Below, in pieces: positions 29,046-38,747 of a stretch of 64,000 nt of DNA. Numbering within the stretch: position 1 is the first letter of the stretch; each line of letters starts with the position of its first letter. Under the pieces are notes generated by a model that saw nothing but the letters and a program-made list of their open reading frames with translations, was not told the DNA's origin and ran no database searches. The position numbers and the translations under genes were made by a program. Origin of the DNA: Iodobacter violaceini (GTDB lineage: Bacteria; Pseudomonadota; Gammaproteobacteria; Burkholderiales; Chitinibacteraceae); NCBI RefSeq assembly GCF_011601265.1, contig NZ_JAAOLX010000001.1:1-64000 (forward strand). The letters are read 5' to 3'.

Positions 29046-29819
29046 TCAGGGAGCGCTCTTTACCCACCCAATCTCCCTCGCTGTTTTCTCACCGATCAGC
29101 GTCCGGCCCAAATGATCAGGAATCACTGCCAGCACTTCACTCACCGGCACACGCCCGCCCATCAGTTCGGCAAAACCCTGGGGGTAACGCGGCAGCAGAT
29201 CCGGCTCGGCAAAGCCATCCGGATAAACGGGCATATTGGTGCTCAAATCATATTTATCTGTGGCATTCAAGGTATGCAGCAGCTCGTGGCCTGTAATCAC
29301 CAGGTTTTGCCTGGCATAGGAGCGATCACCAAAAAGATTAATCCGCCCTATCCGCCCCTTATTCAGCGCAGTGGAATGACTAAGCTGAGGGTGAGTAGCC
29401 GGATCGTAATAGAGTAAATACAGGCGGATATCCGGTGGCACGCTCACTTTAGGGCTGTTGGCCCAAGCAAAGTATCTGAATTTCAGACTCCACAGCACCG
29501 TGCTTAATACACTGCCATCAGAGGGCGGTGCAGGCGGAACCGCTTTGACTTCAGCCCCCAGCTGAAACTCAAATGGCCGGTGCACAGCCAGCTGATATTG
29601 CTTAGCCTCAGCCGCAAAATACTGGCTCAGCGGCTCAAAATCATCCTTACTTAAGGTTTGCAAATAGGCACTCACCCTGGCACTGCCGCTGACATTCACC
29701 GGATATACCGCCACATATAAATTCTTTTTCCACTCCAGCGCGCCTTTATCCAGCCACATCCACTGTGCAACCTTGGCCAGAATCAGCAATAAAATCACGA
29801 CTCTAATTTTTTTCCACAT
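29046..29819 (-). CDS. Membrane-anchored protein with HExxH motif, putative metalloprotease
   Basis: 257 residues. An N-terminal membrane helix (IRVVILLLILAKVAQWMWL, residues 5-23) anchors a periplasmic domain. The sequence ITGHELLHTLNATDKYD (near 190) contains HELLH, the zinc-binding signature of metallopeptidases. The preceding text has a conserved-looking QNLVITGHE strand-helix and the following DLSTNMPVYPDGFAEPD could hold a third ligand. I do not recognise a named family. The substrate is unknown and the gene stands alone. Zinc dependence and protease activity are inferred from the motif. Confidence 0.68.
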   Translation of the reverse strand: MWKKIRVVILLLILAKVAQWMWLDKGALEWKKNLYVAVYPVNVSGSARVSAYLQTLSKDDFEPLSQYFAAEAKQYQLAVHRPFEFQLGAEVKAVPPAPPSDGSVLSTVLWSLKFRYFAWANSPKVSVPPDIRLYLLYYDPATHPQLSHSTALNKGRIGRINLFGDRSYARQNLVITGHELLHTLNATDKYDLSTNMPVYPDGFAEPDLLPRYPQGFAELMGGRVPVSEVLAVIPDHLGRTLIGEKTAREIGWVKSAP

Positions 29820-29959
29820 AACTAACCTGTTTAAATAAAAACATAAATAAGCAATAAAATCTTTTTACCCGCCATGCTGTTTTTTACGATGCTTTTTTCA
29901 ATACAGCGGTACAAACGCTTCAGTATACTTTGTGAATTACCGCCCTTTACTTATCTGCC

Positions 29960-30304
29960 ATGAATCAATCTGTTTTTTTCCTAAAAACCCTCAGCCTGTT
30001 TACCCTTACAGCCATTGCAGAAATAGCCGGCTGCTACCTGCCTTATCTTTGGCTGCGCAAAGGCGGCTCAGTATTTTTATTACTGCCTGCGGCTCTTAGC
30101 CTGATGATGTTTGTATGGTTGCTGACACTACACCCTGCAGCAAGTGGCAGGGTGTATGCGGCGTATGGCGGTGTTTATGTCAGTGTGGCGGTGCTCTGGC
30201 TGTGGCAGGTAGACGGCATTACGCCCGATCGCTGGGATATGATTGGCAGCCTGATCAGCTTAACCGGCATGGCGGTGATTTTACTGGCCCCCAGAGCCAG
30301 CTAG
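29960..30304 (+). CDS. ynfA: YnfA family (UPF0060) membrane protein
   Basis: 114 residues with four membrane helices (about 8-28, 35-55, 66-84 and 93-110) and the family motifs [19 protein letters not shown] (17-35) and [20 protein letters not shown] (near 63). The family is related to small multidrug resistance proteins, and some members are reported to have efflux activity. The start at ATG 29960 gives full length. It stands alone between the HExxH gene (divergent) and aspA. Confidence 0.9.
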   Translation: MNQSVFFLKTLSLFTLTAIAEIAGCYLPYLWLRKGGSVFLLLPAALSLMMFVWLLTLHPAASGRVYAAYGGVYVSVAVLWLWQVDGITPDRWDMIGSLISLTGMAVILLAPRAS

Positions 30305-30423
30305 CGAGCCAGGCACCGCCAGGTACGTGATTTTACCTACAGCCTAACGCGCAATATATTGCTTAACATCATCAAACTAAAAGCACTCACTGCTAATATC
30401 GTTCTTTGTGGAGGTTTTATCTG

Positions 30424-31839
30424 ATGAAAAACGTTAGAATCGAGCACGATTTATTAGGCGAAAAAGAAGTTCCTTTTGATGCTTACTATGGCATCCACAC
30501 CCAGCGAGCCATAGAAAACTTCAAGATATCGCAAGCCAGAATCAGCGATAACCCCATTATGGTAAAAGCATTGGCCAAAACAAAAAAAGCCTGCGCTTTA
30601 GCCAATGGTGAAATTGGCACCATAGAAAAGAAAATATCTGAAGCTATTGCTAAAGCCTGCGATGAAATCATCAACAATAACCGCTGCCTGGACCAATTCC
30701 CCAGCGATGTATTTCAGGGTGGCGCAGGCACTTCGGTAAATATGAATGCCAATGAAGTGATTGCCAATTTAGCCTTAGAATTACAAGGGCACGGCAAAGG
30801 CGAATATCAATTTATTCACCCTAATGATCACGTCAACAAATGCCAGTCCACCAATGACGCCTACCCAACCGCATTCAGAGTAGCGCTGTTTGATCATTTG
30901 CTGATTTTAATGCGGCATATGGAAACGCTGCAACAAAGCTTTATTGCCAAATCAATTGAATTTAAAGACGTACTTAAAATGGGCCGCACCCAGCTGCAGG
31001 ATGCGGTACCGATGTCTTTAGGGCAGGAATTTCATGCCTTTGCCACATTAATTAAAGAAGATATCCGCTTAATCGGGCAAATAAAAAACCTGTTGCTCGA
31101 AATTAACCTGGGCGCTACCGCCATTGGCACAGGGATTAACGCCCCTGCAGAATACCGCGAAATTGCCGTAAAAAAACTCTGCGAAATCACCGGCCACGCT
31201 TTTACTTCTTCTGAAGATTTAATTGAAGCGACTTCAGATTGCGGTGCATATGTGATGGTTTCAAGCGCATTAAAACGCACCGCCACCAAATTATCGATGA
31301 TATGCAATGATTTGCGCCTCTTATCATCCGGCCCTCGTGCAGGCTTAAAAGAAATTAATCTGCCAGAATTACAAGCAGGCTCCAGCATTATGCCTGCCAA
31401 AGTAAACCCGGTGATACCAGAGGTAGTGAATCAGGTTTGCTTTAAAGTAATCGGCAATGATTTAACCATTACCATGGCAGCAGAAGCAGGACAATTGCAG
31501 CTCAATGTAATGGAGCCGGTCATTGCATCATCCTTATTTGAATCCATCCATTTACTGCAAAACGCCATGCAGGGGCTAAAAGAGAAATGCATTGATGGCA
31601 TTAGCGCCAATGCAGAAACCTGCCGCCGCAATGTGCTCAACAGCATCGCCATTGTCACCTATCTGGACCCGGTGTTAGGCCATGCTAAATGCGATGAAAT
31701 TGGCAAGATTTGCGCGCAAACCGGGCAAACCGTGATGGAAGTGTGCTTAGAGAAAAAGCTGCTCAGCCAGGCGCAATTAAATGATATTTTCTCAAATGAA
31801 AATCTGCTTAATCCGCAGTATTTAGGCAAGCGTTATTAA
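30424..31839 (+). CDS. aspA: Aspartate ammonia-lyase
   Basis: 471 residues; converts L-aspartate reversibly to fumarate and ammonia. Family marks are [13 protein letters not shown] at the N-terminus, [19 protein letters not shown] (near 99), [16 protein letters not shown] (near 139), the [15 protein letters not shown] segment, and the fumarase/aspartase signature [19 protein letters not shown] (near 318), in which Ala replaces the Gly of most fumarases, as in aspartases. GGAGG at 30410-30414 places the start at ATG 30424. A terminator hairpin follows. Confidence 0.95.
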   Translation: MKNVRIEHDLLGEKEVPFDAYYGIHTQRAIENFKISQARISDNPIMVKALAKTKKACALANGEIGTIEKKISEAIAKACDEIINNNRCLDQFPSDVFQGGAGTSVNMNANEVIANLALELQGHGKGEYQFIHPNDHVNKCQSTNDAYPTAFRVALFDHLLILMRHMETLQQSFIAKSIEFKDVLKMGRTQLQDAVPMSLGQEFHAFATLIKEDIRLIGQIKNLLLEINLGATAIGTGINAPAEYREIAVKKLCEITGHAFTSSEDLIEATSDCGAYVMVSSALKRTATKLSMICNDLRLLSSGPRAGLKEINLPELQAGSSIMPAKVNPVIPEVVNQVCFKVIGNDLTITMAAEAGQLQLNVMEPVIASSLFESIHLLQNAMQGLKEKCIDGISANAETCRRNVLNSIAIVTYLDPVLGHAKCDEIGKICAQTGQTVMEVCLEKKLLSQAQLNDIFSNENLLNPQYLGKRY

Positions 31840-31871
31840 CCCTTTCAGGCATTAATACAAAATCCTGCTTA

Positions 31872-31908
31872 AAACCCCCAGTCCTGTTAATCAGAGCTGG
31901 GGGGTTTA
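31872..31908. terminator. Hairpin after aspA
   Basis: AAACCCCCAG (31872-31881) pairs with CTGGGGGGTTT (31897-31907) around a 15-base loop. It sits between convergent aspA and the P-loop kinase gene. Confidence 0.7.
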
Positions 31909-31946
31909 AGCAGGAGCATAAGCCCCGCAATGTTTAAAAACACCAA

Positions 31947-32486
31947 TCAGAGTTTTAAACCATCAAGATAAGACTCAAGCGCTGCTGGCGATTTAAACCG
32001 CAGCACCTGCAAATGGCGATAAGATGGGTCTGCAATCATTTCCGAATATTGTTTTTTTCTTAAGGCATAAGTTTGCCATGCCCATAAAATAATAGAGTCT
32101 TTGCTGAAAAAATTATTCTTTAACGTTTCGGTATTGCCCGCCCATAATTTTTCTTTTTTAATCACCCGCAACAATGAACGTTTAATCACCCTCCACATAA
32201 CTGTTGCTAATGAATAATCCAGCCAGATCAATTGCTGGGCATTGCCCCAGCTTAAATCCTTAATCTCCAGATAATTGCCATTCATTACCCAGGCAGAATG
32301 GCTGTTAATGGCATGTTCCACCCTGGCCCTGAAGAGTGACGCCCCCGCTGGAGTCCAATTCGCCTGCCAATATAAAGCATCTAATTCAATATCAGCCAGC
32401 TGCAAACGCTTTGCTAAATGCCTGGCCAGCGTGCTTTTGCCTGAGCCGCTGGTGCCAATAATCAATATTTTAGAATAAAAATTCAC
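31947..32486 (-). CDS. P-loop ATPase / small-molecule kinase-like protein
   Basis: 179 residues starting at GTG, with AAGG upstream. Walker A GTSGSGKSTLARHLA is at residues 11-25, followed by the D-x-ALYW segment and a WVMNGNYLEIKDLSWGNAQQLIWLDY stretch. This pattern is seen in adenylate-kinase-like proteins formerly labelled DNA topology modulation protein FlaR. The phosphate acceptor is unknown. It starts 20 bp after the cyclodeaminase gene, so it is the third gene of the folate operon, and its lid-like Arg/Lys-rich region (IKRSLLRVIKKEKLWAGN) supports an NMP-kinase fold. Confidence 0.78.
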   Translation of the reverse strand: MNFYSKILIIGTSGSGKSTLARHLAKRLQLADIELDALYWQANWTPAGASLFRARVEHAINSHSAWVMNGNYLEIKDLSWGNAQQLIWLDYSLATVMWRVIKRSLLRVIKKEKLWAGNTETLKNNFFSKDSIILWAWQTYALRKKQYSEMIADPSYRHLQVLRFKSPAALESYLDGLKL

Positions 32487-32506
32487 AGCGCATTGCCTTT
32501 ATTAAA

Positions 32507-33103
32507 TCAAACCAAAGCGGCCAGCAAGGCCTGATTTTGCATCTGTGCTTTTAAAACTGAAGCCTTTAAGTCCGGATATATGGCTTGAATATCAGATAAA
32601 TTAGCATTGGCGTTTTCTATTGCAACTGCAACCATGGCAGACACCAAATAAGCACCGGCAACAATATCGGCCACGATAGATAATTTGATATCCGGTTTAA
32701 TCTCACAACAAAGCTGCAAAACATTATTTCCCATGGCCGCAATTGTAATCCCCAATTGGGTGGCCGATACCGCGGCTTGTTCAATACTTTTTAAGCGTAA
32801 AGTTTGCTCTGCCACGGTCGATACAGGCAACTTATACGCGGCAAGAAATTGAAAAAAAGCCTCTGCATCTTGCTGCGCACAATCCATGCACTGCGCGGCA
32901 TAGCCCAATAAACGCCTTTCTGCCTCTTGTAATACGGCTAATTCTGGTTTGGATTTTAATGTAATCCGAATCGCCTTTAATAATAAGGCAATTCCCATGT
33001 GGGCAGATACGCATGCCACGCATCCGCCACCTGGCACAGCATCTGTTGAAGCCGCTGTTTCAAATAAATCAGCTAATGAATCGGGTAATATATATGCGCT
33101 CAT
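32507..33103 (-). CDS. fchA: Formiminotetrahydrofolate cyclodeaminase-like protein
   Basis: 198 residues of the FTCD C-terminal/FchA family, which converts 5-formimino-THF to 5,10-methenyl-THF plus ammonia. Marks are the N-terminal glycine loop DAVPGGGCVACVSAHMG (residues 21-37), CAQQDAEAFFQFLAAYKLP, whose D-x-x-A-F resembles the catalytic region (near 78), and the helical C-terminus. It overlaps the folD-like gene by 4 bases, so the two are translationally coupled. Together they would channel formimino-folate to methylene-folate. The source of formimino groups (histidine or purine breakdown) is not in view. Confidence 0.85.
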   Translation of the reverse strand: MSAYILPDSLADLFETAASTDAVPGGGCVACVSAHMGIALLLKAIRITLKSKPELAVLQEAERRLLGYAAQCMDCAQQDAEAFFQFLAAYKLPVSTVAEQTLRLKSIEQAAVSATQLGITIAAMGNNVLQLCCEIKPDIKLSIVADIVAGAYLVSAMVAVAIENANANLSDIQAIYPDLKASVLKAQMQNQALLAALV

Positions 33104-33942
33104 TGCAGATCAACCGCCTTTATTAAATTTGCAAATATCATGGCATTAGTCACCGCACCTGCGCCTTTAGGCACAGGTGTAACAAATGCGCCCAGATCAG
33201 ATAATTCGGCACTGTTTACATCGCCCGAAGTTTTGCCATTGATAAATGAAATACCACAATCAATCACAATTTGCCCTGCTTTAAACCACTCACTTTTTAC
33301 GGTACCGGCAATGCCAATCGCCGTCATTACAATATCACTTTGTGCAATCGCCATTTCAATATCAATCACCGCTGTTTTTGAATGGCAGACCGTCACCGTA
33401 GCATTGCGATTAATCAGCATTTCAAGTAATGGCCTGCCTACTGTCCTGCCCCGGCCTAAAATACATACTTTTTTGCCTGAGACCGCACTCAGCGATTCAA
33501 GAATATACAAAGCTGCAGCGGGTGTAGCCGGAGCAATAGCACTTTGCTCCTGATTAGTAAACAGAGCGCTGGTATTTTTAGAGCCCAGACCATCAATATC
33601 TTTATATTGGGCAATTTCATTTAGCAATATATCAGAATCAAGATGGGCAAAAACAGGCAAGCCAATCACAATACCATGCGCACTTTTATCCTGATTTAAT
33701 TGCCGTATTTTTTCCAGCACCGTATCAAGACTTGCATCATAATCAAAGATAAATGATTCATATAAAACCCCCAGCTCTGCAGCTTGCCTTTTTTTAGTCT
33801 CTGCATAAGATAAAACACCCGCATCAGATGTAGCCAAAATTTCGCAGAGTTTAGGCGCAATACCGCGCTGTTTTAATTCTTTAACAGCCCGAACATTGAA
33901 AGCATTCAGTTCTTTTGCGAGAGCAAGACAATCAATAATCAT
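33100..33942 (-). CDS. folD: Divergent FolD: methylene-THF dehydrogenase / methenyl-THF cyclohydrolase
   Basis: 280 residues. FolD interconverts methylene-, methenyl- and formyl-THF with NAD(P). Conserved parts are SYAETKKRQAAELG with the Tyr and Lys of the active site (near 49-63), KDIDGLGSKNTSAL (near 114), GRGRTVGRPLLEML in the nucleotide-binding domain (near 162), TVCHSKT and GDVNSAEL. Several motifs deviate from house-keeping FolD: GLPVF instead of QLPLP, and PVPKGAGAVTNAM instead of the usual PVPGGVGPMT. This suggests a specialised paralog working with the adjacent cyclodeaminase rather than the main FolD. GAGG precedes the ATG. Confidence 0.86.
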   Translation of the reverse strand: MIIDCLALAKELNAFNVRAVKELKQRGIAPKLCEILATSDAGVLSYAETKKRQAAELGVLYESFIFDYDASLDTVLEKIRQLNQDKSAHGIVIGLPVFAHLDSDILLNEIAQYKDIDGLGSKNTSALFTNQEQSAIAPATPAAALYILESLSAVSGKKVCILGRGRTVGRPLLEMLINRNATVTVCHSKTAVIDIEMAIAQSDIVMTAIGIAGTVKSEWFKAGQIVIDCGISFINGKTSGDVNSAELSDLGAFVTPVPKGAGAVTNAMIFANLIKAVDLQ

Positions 33943-34214
33943 GATTCAGCCTCAAAAAAATGAGCATGATAGCAAAAAATGATGATTGATTATTTTTAAT
34001 CAATCTATTTTGCATATAAAAAATTAGAACTTCACAGAATCCACAGGGTGTATAAGTCTGGCATTTTTCAAGCCGTTTCAAAACACATGCACCGCTTAGT
34101 AATGTGGATTAGAAATTGCAGAAGAGGCGTTTCGGCTGGGTTTGGAGATTAGCGCACTGCACTTCACTTTAGGTACGCCCTACTCTCTTTGCTGCGGAGT
34201 AATAAAACATATTA

Positions 34215-35006
34215 TTAAAAATTTAATTCTTTTAAATAATCAAAGCTTTGTTGAATGCTGTCAAACGGAGACTTTGCTACATCGTGCTCAACGAAATAAT
34301 GCTGTATTCCTGCGCAATGTGGCATGAACAATTGCTTTTCCCAATCAATCACCCCCGGCCCTACTTCGGTTATCTCAGGGAACGCCTGATCAAAAGGCAG
34401 AGCTACTCTAAAATCTTGCGTTGGTAAATTTTTTAACTGTTTCAGGTGCACTAAGGGAAAACGACCTGGATAGCGCTGAAAATAATCTTCGGGGTCCTTT
34501 CCGGCAAGGGTAATCCAGCACAGGTCCAGCTCCATCTTTACTAAATCTGCATCACACTCCTGTAACAAAACATCATAAGGCAGCTCGCCATTTAACGGCA
34601 CAAATTCAAAATGATGGTTGTGGTAGCAAAACTGAATTCCTGCCCGCTTGCACTGCTCCCCCGCCCGATTAAAGACCTCAGCAATACGCCTCCACCCATC
34701 AGGCTGTTCACGAATAGCAGCATCGATCCAAGGATTTACCAGATATTGATGGCCAAGCAGCTGCGCATTCTCAATGGCTTCAGAAAGTGACGGGCCTAAA
34801 TCCTGGTAAGCGATATGCGCCGCAGGAGCACTTAAACCTGAATCATCTAAAAGATAGCGAATATCACGGGGTTTATTTTCAAAATAACCTGCAAATTCGA
34901 CTTCTTTAAATCCAATATCTGCCACCTTCTCCAGTGTTTTCTGAAGGTTTTTTTTCATTTCGGCTCGTAAAGTGTAAAGCTGAACCCCGATCTTTTTACC
35001 TTCCAT
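34215..35006 (-). CDS. Sugar phosphate isomerase/epimerase family TIM-barrel protein
   Basis: 263 residues of the xylose-isomerase-like / AP endonuclease 2 superfamily. The start KIGVQLYTLRAEMKK (4-18), GFKEVEFAGYF, the metal-site strand QFCYHNHHFEFVPL (near 145), KMELDLCWITLAGKDPEDYF (near 177), PLVHLKQL and the closing YFVEHD are all in the expected order. AGGAAAGG precedes the ATG. The substrate cannot be read from the sequence; family members act on sugars, inositols or hydroxypyruvate. It stands alone. It is unrelated in detail to the broken TIM-barrel gene at 56330. Confidence 0.82.
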   Translation of the reverse strand: MEGKKIGVQLYTLRAEMKKNLQKTLEKVADIGFKEVEFAGYFENKPRDIRYLLDDSGLSAPAAHIAYQDLGPSLSEAIENAQLLGHQYLVNPWIDAAIREQPDGWRRIAEVFNRAGEQCKRAGIQFCYHNHHFEFVPLNGELPYDVLLQECDADLVKMELDLCWITLAGKDPEDYFQRYPGRFPLVHLKQLKNLPTQDFRVALPFDQAFPEITEVGPGVIDWEKQLFMPHCAGIQHYFVEHDVAKSPFDSIQQSFDYLKELNF

Positions 35007-35091
35007 AAACCTTTCCTAAGTAAGACCCTTAAGGCTGGATAAAACAGGTACTTTTTCAGATATTTCCAAGCATAAATTGCAGTATTTCGCA

Positions 35092-35134
35092 GGGCGTAAT
35101 ACATCCGGGTGCTTTTTCCAGACGCATTACGCCC
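35092..35134. repeat. REP-like palindrome
   Basis: A 9-bp perfect inverted repeat GGGCGTAAT / ATTACGCCC is separated by 25 bases. It resembles the short extragenic palindromes found in many proteobacteria. It lies in the 226-bp gap between two minus-strand genes. A second stem, GCCAGGC / GCCTGGC, follows at about 35162-35185, probably ending the S46 peptidase transcript. Confidence 0.45.
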
Positions 35135-35232
35135 AATGGCAATTCGGATAAGAAGTGTTAGCCAGGCGATGAGTTTGGCCTGGCGGTAGGCGTACTGCGC
35201 TGCGCTTTGGGCAGACCCTGCTCACTTCGCAG

Positions 35233-37275
35233 TTAATTCACCCGCAACTCCTTAGCCAGATGCGGCGCTGCGTAGACCTTGTCCAGGGCATATAAAATGG
35301 CCTGCGCATCAACCGACAGGGCTCTGGCGGTTTCATCGGTGTAGACAAAGCGGCCACCCAGGCTTTCTAAATTACCATCAAAAATCAGCCCTACCCATTC
35401 GCCCCTGCTGTTAACCACGGGAGACCCGGAGTTGCCGCCGATGATATCGGCAGTGCTGGCAAAATTAAGCGGGACACGCGGATCAAGCTGGCTGCGTTTT
35501 TGGGCAATGGTTCCGGCCAGATCAAAAGGGGCCTTACTTGCAAAGCCATCGGCACGGGCAAGCAGCCCGCCAATCGTGGTTTTCCATGGTGTGGCGATAC
35601 CATTAGAGGTGTAAGCCGCAGCTTTACCGTAAGACAGCCTTAATGTGCCTGTGGCGTCCGGCGGTAATGTCTTACCGTAAAGCGCAAAGCGGGCCTGCCC
35701 CAGCTTTTCTGCCGCTTGTTTAATCGGCGTTTCTACCTGCTCTTCTTTAAATTTAAGCAGCTCCCGGCGCAGCGGGTAGACCGCGAGCGCGATTTTGATC
35801 AGCGGATCTTCCGAGGCTTCGATCGCTTTTACGCCGCCTTCTAATAAGCGCACCCGCTCTTTTACCTCATTGATGCGGCTTTTCTTAACAACCGCCTCTG
35901 CCCAAACAATCGGCGATTTTTCGCCCAGCGTGGCTTGAATAAAGGGGTGATTTTCTCCCAATAAATCGAGCGCTTCATTAATCCCTGCGGCAAGGCGGAT
36001 TGTTTCCAACTCTTTGTAAACGGGCACATCTGCACGTAGCTGTCGCTCCACCGCGGTAATTCGCGCATCACGGTAGGCACTCAGACGTACGGAATCGGGC
36101 AATTGCCGCTCAAAGGCAAGCTCGACTAATTTGCCTGCCTTATCAAACAGGGTGTATTGGCCATAGCCCACCGCCCAAAACTCCCTGGCTTTTGCAACGC
36201 CTTTTGCCGTTGCTGCATCAATCTCAGCCCATGGATCGCCCGTTAACCCTTTTTCTTGATAAGCCTTGCGAAAGATTGCCTCATCGGCTTCTTTACGCGC
36301 CATCAACTGCGGGCTTTTCAAAGCGGCATACTCACCCAATAAAGCTTTTTGCCAGTTTTCTGTGCCAAATAACACATCGAGTGCCTGCCTTGCCGCTTCG
36401 GGCGAGCGTTTAGAAAACGCATGCAGCAGTTGTTGCTGCATTTTTGCACTGGCCAGCTGAATCGGCATATTGATATCACGCAGCGCTTTAAGTTGCGCCA
36501 GCGTTTGCAATCGATCGGTATTGCCCGGATGGCCAACGACAAACACGGCATCGCCTTCGCCCACCGGCTTATCGGCCATTTTTAAATAGTGCTTTGGGTT
36601 CAGCGGTTTGTCGTTTTCATACACCCGAAACAGCGCAAAATCGAGGGCAAAGCGGGGGTAAACAAAATTATCTGCATCTCCGCCAAAAAATGCGGCCTGA
36701 TATTCTGGTGCAAAAGCCAGCCGCACATCATTCCATTCTTTAAAGCGATACAGGTGATAGAGCGAGCCCTGATAAAGCGAAACCACTTCGCATTGTAAAG
36801 CGGTGGATTGCTTACATTTGCTCTCTAAATCCCCAATTACTGCCTTACGCAGCGCCGTGCGTTCTACATCATCCTTGCCCGCAGCCACAGCACGGCTTAC
36901 CGCCTCGCTGACGTCATCACTGGAAATCAGCACCCGCGCCATCCCGCCCGGGCACTTTAATTCATCGCTGGATTTTTTTGCCACATAGCCATTTTTTTGC
37001 AGATCGCGCTCGGTGGTAGAGAGCTTATCAATGCAATTCATCGCCACATGATGATTGGTCAGCATCAGCCCGTCTTTGGAAACAAAAGAAGCAGACGCGC
37101 CAAAATTCACGGCAGACTGCTGTAAATGCTCAAGTAAGGCGGGGCTTAAACTGCTGCCATAGCGCTGTTGCACCAAGGCGCTTGGCGGATTATCAAAAGT
37201 CCACATTCCTTCATCGGCAAAGGCCGACATGGCCAAAACCATCAGGCTGCTTAAACAGGCGTAGCGCTGCTTCAT
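35233..37275 (-). CDS. S46 family dipeptidyl-peptidase (DPP7/DPP11 type)
   Basis: 680 residues with a signal peptide (KQRYACLSSLMVLAMSAFA). A serine exopeptidase that removes dipeptides from peptide N-termini in the periplasm. The catalytic histidine lies in LTNHHVAMNCI (near 72), the serine in GGNSGSPVVNSRGEWVGL (near 615), and the start DEGMWTFDNPP is typical. After the serine, FDGNLESLGG has Gly where acid-specific DPP11 enzymes, as I recall, have Arg, so a DPP7-like preference for hydrophobic residues is inferred. AAGGGGG precedes the ATG. Single-gene transcript. Confidence 0.92.
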   Translation of the reverse strand: MKQRYACLSSLMVLAMSAFADEGMWTFDNPPSALVQQRYGSSLSPALLEHLQQSAVNFGASASFVSKDGLMLTNHHVAMNCIDKLSTTERDLQKNGYVAKKSSDELKCPGGMARVLISSDDVSEAVSRAVAAGKDDVERTALRKAVIGDLESKCKQSTALQCEVVSLYQGSLYHLYRFKEWNDVRLAFAPEYQAAFFGGDADNFVYPRFALDFALFRVYENDKPLNPKHYLKMADKPVGEGDAVFVVGHPGNTDRLQTLAQLKALRDINMPIQLASAKMQQQLLHAFSKRSPEAARQALDVLFGTENWQKALLGEYAALKSPQLMARKEADEAIFRKAYQEKGLTGDPWAEIDAATAKGVAKAREFWAVGYGQYTLFDKAGKLVELAFERQLPDSVRLSAYRDARITAVERQLRADVPVYKELETIRLAAGINEALDLLGENHPFIQATLGEKSPIVWAEAVVKKSRINEVKERVRLLEGGVKAIEASEDPLIKIALAVYPLRRELLKFKEEQVETPIKQAAEKLGQARFALYGKTLPPDATGTLRLSYGKAAAYTSNGIATPWKTTIGGLLARADGFASKAPFDLAGTIAQKRSQLDPRVPLNFASTADIIGGNSGSPVVNSRGEWVGLIFDGNLESLGGRFVYTDETARALSVDAQAILYALDKVYAAPHLAKELRVN

Positions 37276-37742
37276 CTGGTACCCCCTTTAATGGCTCCGT
37301 ATTCAGAGCCTGCTATTTAGTTTTGATTCACTGCCTTTAACCCAAGCTGCATCATTCCAGCGTGTATCCATCAGACATCAGCCCAAATGTGGCTTCCCCA
37401 TTCAAAACACAGGGAAGAGGATGAGTGGGTACTGCGGGGAAATTTACTCACAATCTACTTACACAAACCTTAATCAGTCTAAAGACACAAAGAGACACGA
37501 GCAAGCAAATATCATGAAAAAACATTTAATACTTACTGCAACTTGAATTAAAACCCAACTCTGGTATATGATCTGCAACGGGTCTGCAGCTCACCCAGGC
37601 GTCGCCGGTTCATATGAACCACGCTAAACCTGCTTTGGCGAATTAAATCTTTGCATCAAAGCTTGGCCCGAACCCTAGTGCCAGGCCGTAACGGCGACCA
37701 GCGGCAGTCTTTTCAGACTCAGGCACGACAGGAGATTCGACC
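37276..37742. other. Divergent intergenic region, S46 peptidase / DUF2087 gene
   Basis: No open frame looks real here. Some GC-rich short complementary segments (about 37590-37740) could form RNA structure, but I see no recognisable class. Promoters for both neighbours should lie in the AT-rich 37440-37560 part. Confidence 0.35.
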
Positions 37743-38279
37743 ATGTCGCGCACTACCTATCCTTTTTATACCTCTGATATTTCCGCCCTTGCCCGCTCGC
37801 TTAAACAGCAATGGGCGCTTGAGCCTGCCGCACCTGGCCACTTGCAAATTCTCAATATGCTGGCACGCGCTGCTGGTTTTAGTAATTTCCAGCACTTACG
37901 CGCTGCCGCAGAAACACCAGCCCCTGCTGCAAGTAACACCTTTTCTATTCTGACCAAACGTCTGCTGCGGCATTTTAATGAACAGGGCCGTTTAATCCGC
38001 TGGCCAACGAAGTTTTCTGAGCAGCTGCCCTGCATCTGGCCAATCTGGGCCAGCATTCCCGCCAACCAGCAAATGAGCGAAAAAGCCGCGAATGAATGGA
38101 TTAAAAGCGCAGAAGCCATCGGCGATCACGTACTGCTGCGCCGTGAGCTGGTGAATTACAAACTGATCACCCGCACCCCGGATTGCCGCGTTTACCAAAG
38201 GCTGGAGCAGGATATTCCGCAAGAATTGCTGGAATTTATGGCAGAGATAGAGCGGCGTAAGGCAGCTGCTGGCGATTAA
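37743..38279 (+). CDS. DUF2087 domain-containing protein
   Basis: 178 residues, cytoplasmic, with no signal peptide. The first part (FYTSDISALARSLKQQWALEPAAPGHLQILNMLARAAGFSNFQHLRA) looks like a small helical module. The region after residue 60 contains LLRHFNEQGRLIRWPTKFSEQ, the hallmark of DUF2087, and ends in a helical tail. Some DUF2087 proteins are fused to or encoded with regulators, but no function is established. AGGAGATTCGACC precedes the ATG. A GGAGCACAA/TTGTGCTCC hairpin at 38306-38334 follows. Confidence 0.8.
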   Translation: MSRTTYPFYTSDISALARSLKQQWALEPAAPGHLQILNMLARAAGFSNFQHLRAAAETPAPAASNTFSILTKRLLRHFNEQGRLIRWPTKFSEQLPCIWPIWASIPANQQMSEKAANEWIKSAEAIGDHVLLRRELVNYKLITRTPDCRVYQRLEQDIPQELLEFMAEIERRKAAAGD

Positions 38280-38305
38280 AACTACGCACAATAGCCGATT
38301 TGCAA

Positions 38306-38334
38306 GGAGCACAATGATTAAACCGTTGTGCTCC
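38306..38334 (+). terminator. Hairpin after the DUF2087 gene
   Basis: A 9-bp perfect stem GGAGCACAA / TTGTGCTCC with an 11-base loop starts 26 bp past the stop. There is no T-run, so termination is less certain than folding. Confidence 0.5.
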
Positions 38335-38698
38335 TCTGGCGCCGGTGCAAATAGATCAACGATTTGCTTGCAAACAAAGTTTTAATTCGTACCTTAAATT
38401 GCTGCAGGTCTGGCAACAAGCTAATCCCCCGCCAGATCTGCCATATTGCGGCAAAGAATCCTGCACTTTCAGCAATAAGCCCTGAAGGGACGTCAATTCA
38501 TAATTACAGTAGACGCCCCAGCTTTCACCTTATTTCCACACAGAGCCTGCCAAAGTCTCATGGCAAATTGCTGAAGTATTTTGTAGTGAATTTCATTTCC
38601 CCGCCGGACCTGAACAACGTTTTTATCATAATTAGAACCATTGGCCAGCTGCCCAAAGCGAATACCTGCAACCCAAACCAGAAGCTGATCACACCCAC
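38335..38698. other. Intergenic region between convergent genes
   Basis: Nothing coding is supported in this stretch between the DUF2087 gene and the sdaA terminator. Confidence 0.4.
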
Positions 38699-38730
38699 AA
38701 AAAAACGGCAGGTTTCCCCGCCGTTTTTTT
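38699..38730 (-). terminator. Terminator of sdaA
   Basis: An 11-bp stem AAAAAAACGGC / GCCGTTTTTTT with a 10-base loop lies 18 bp past the sdaA stop, giving a T-run on the minus strand. Confidence 0.85.
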
Positions 38731-38747
38731 GCTCAAGCTCAATAGAA

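Noticed and set aside
37590-37742. Structured RNA before the DUF2087 gene
   Set aside because: Some GC-rich complementarity, but no consistent multi-stem fold or known class.
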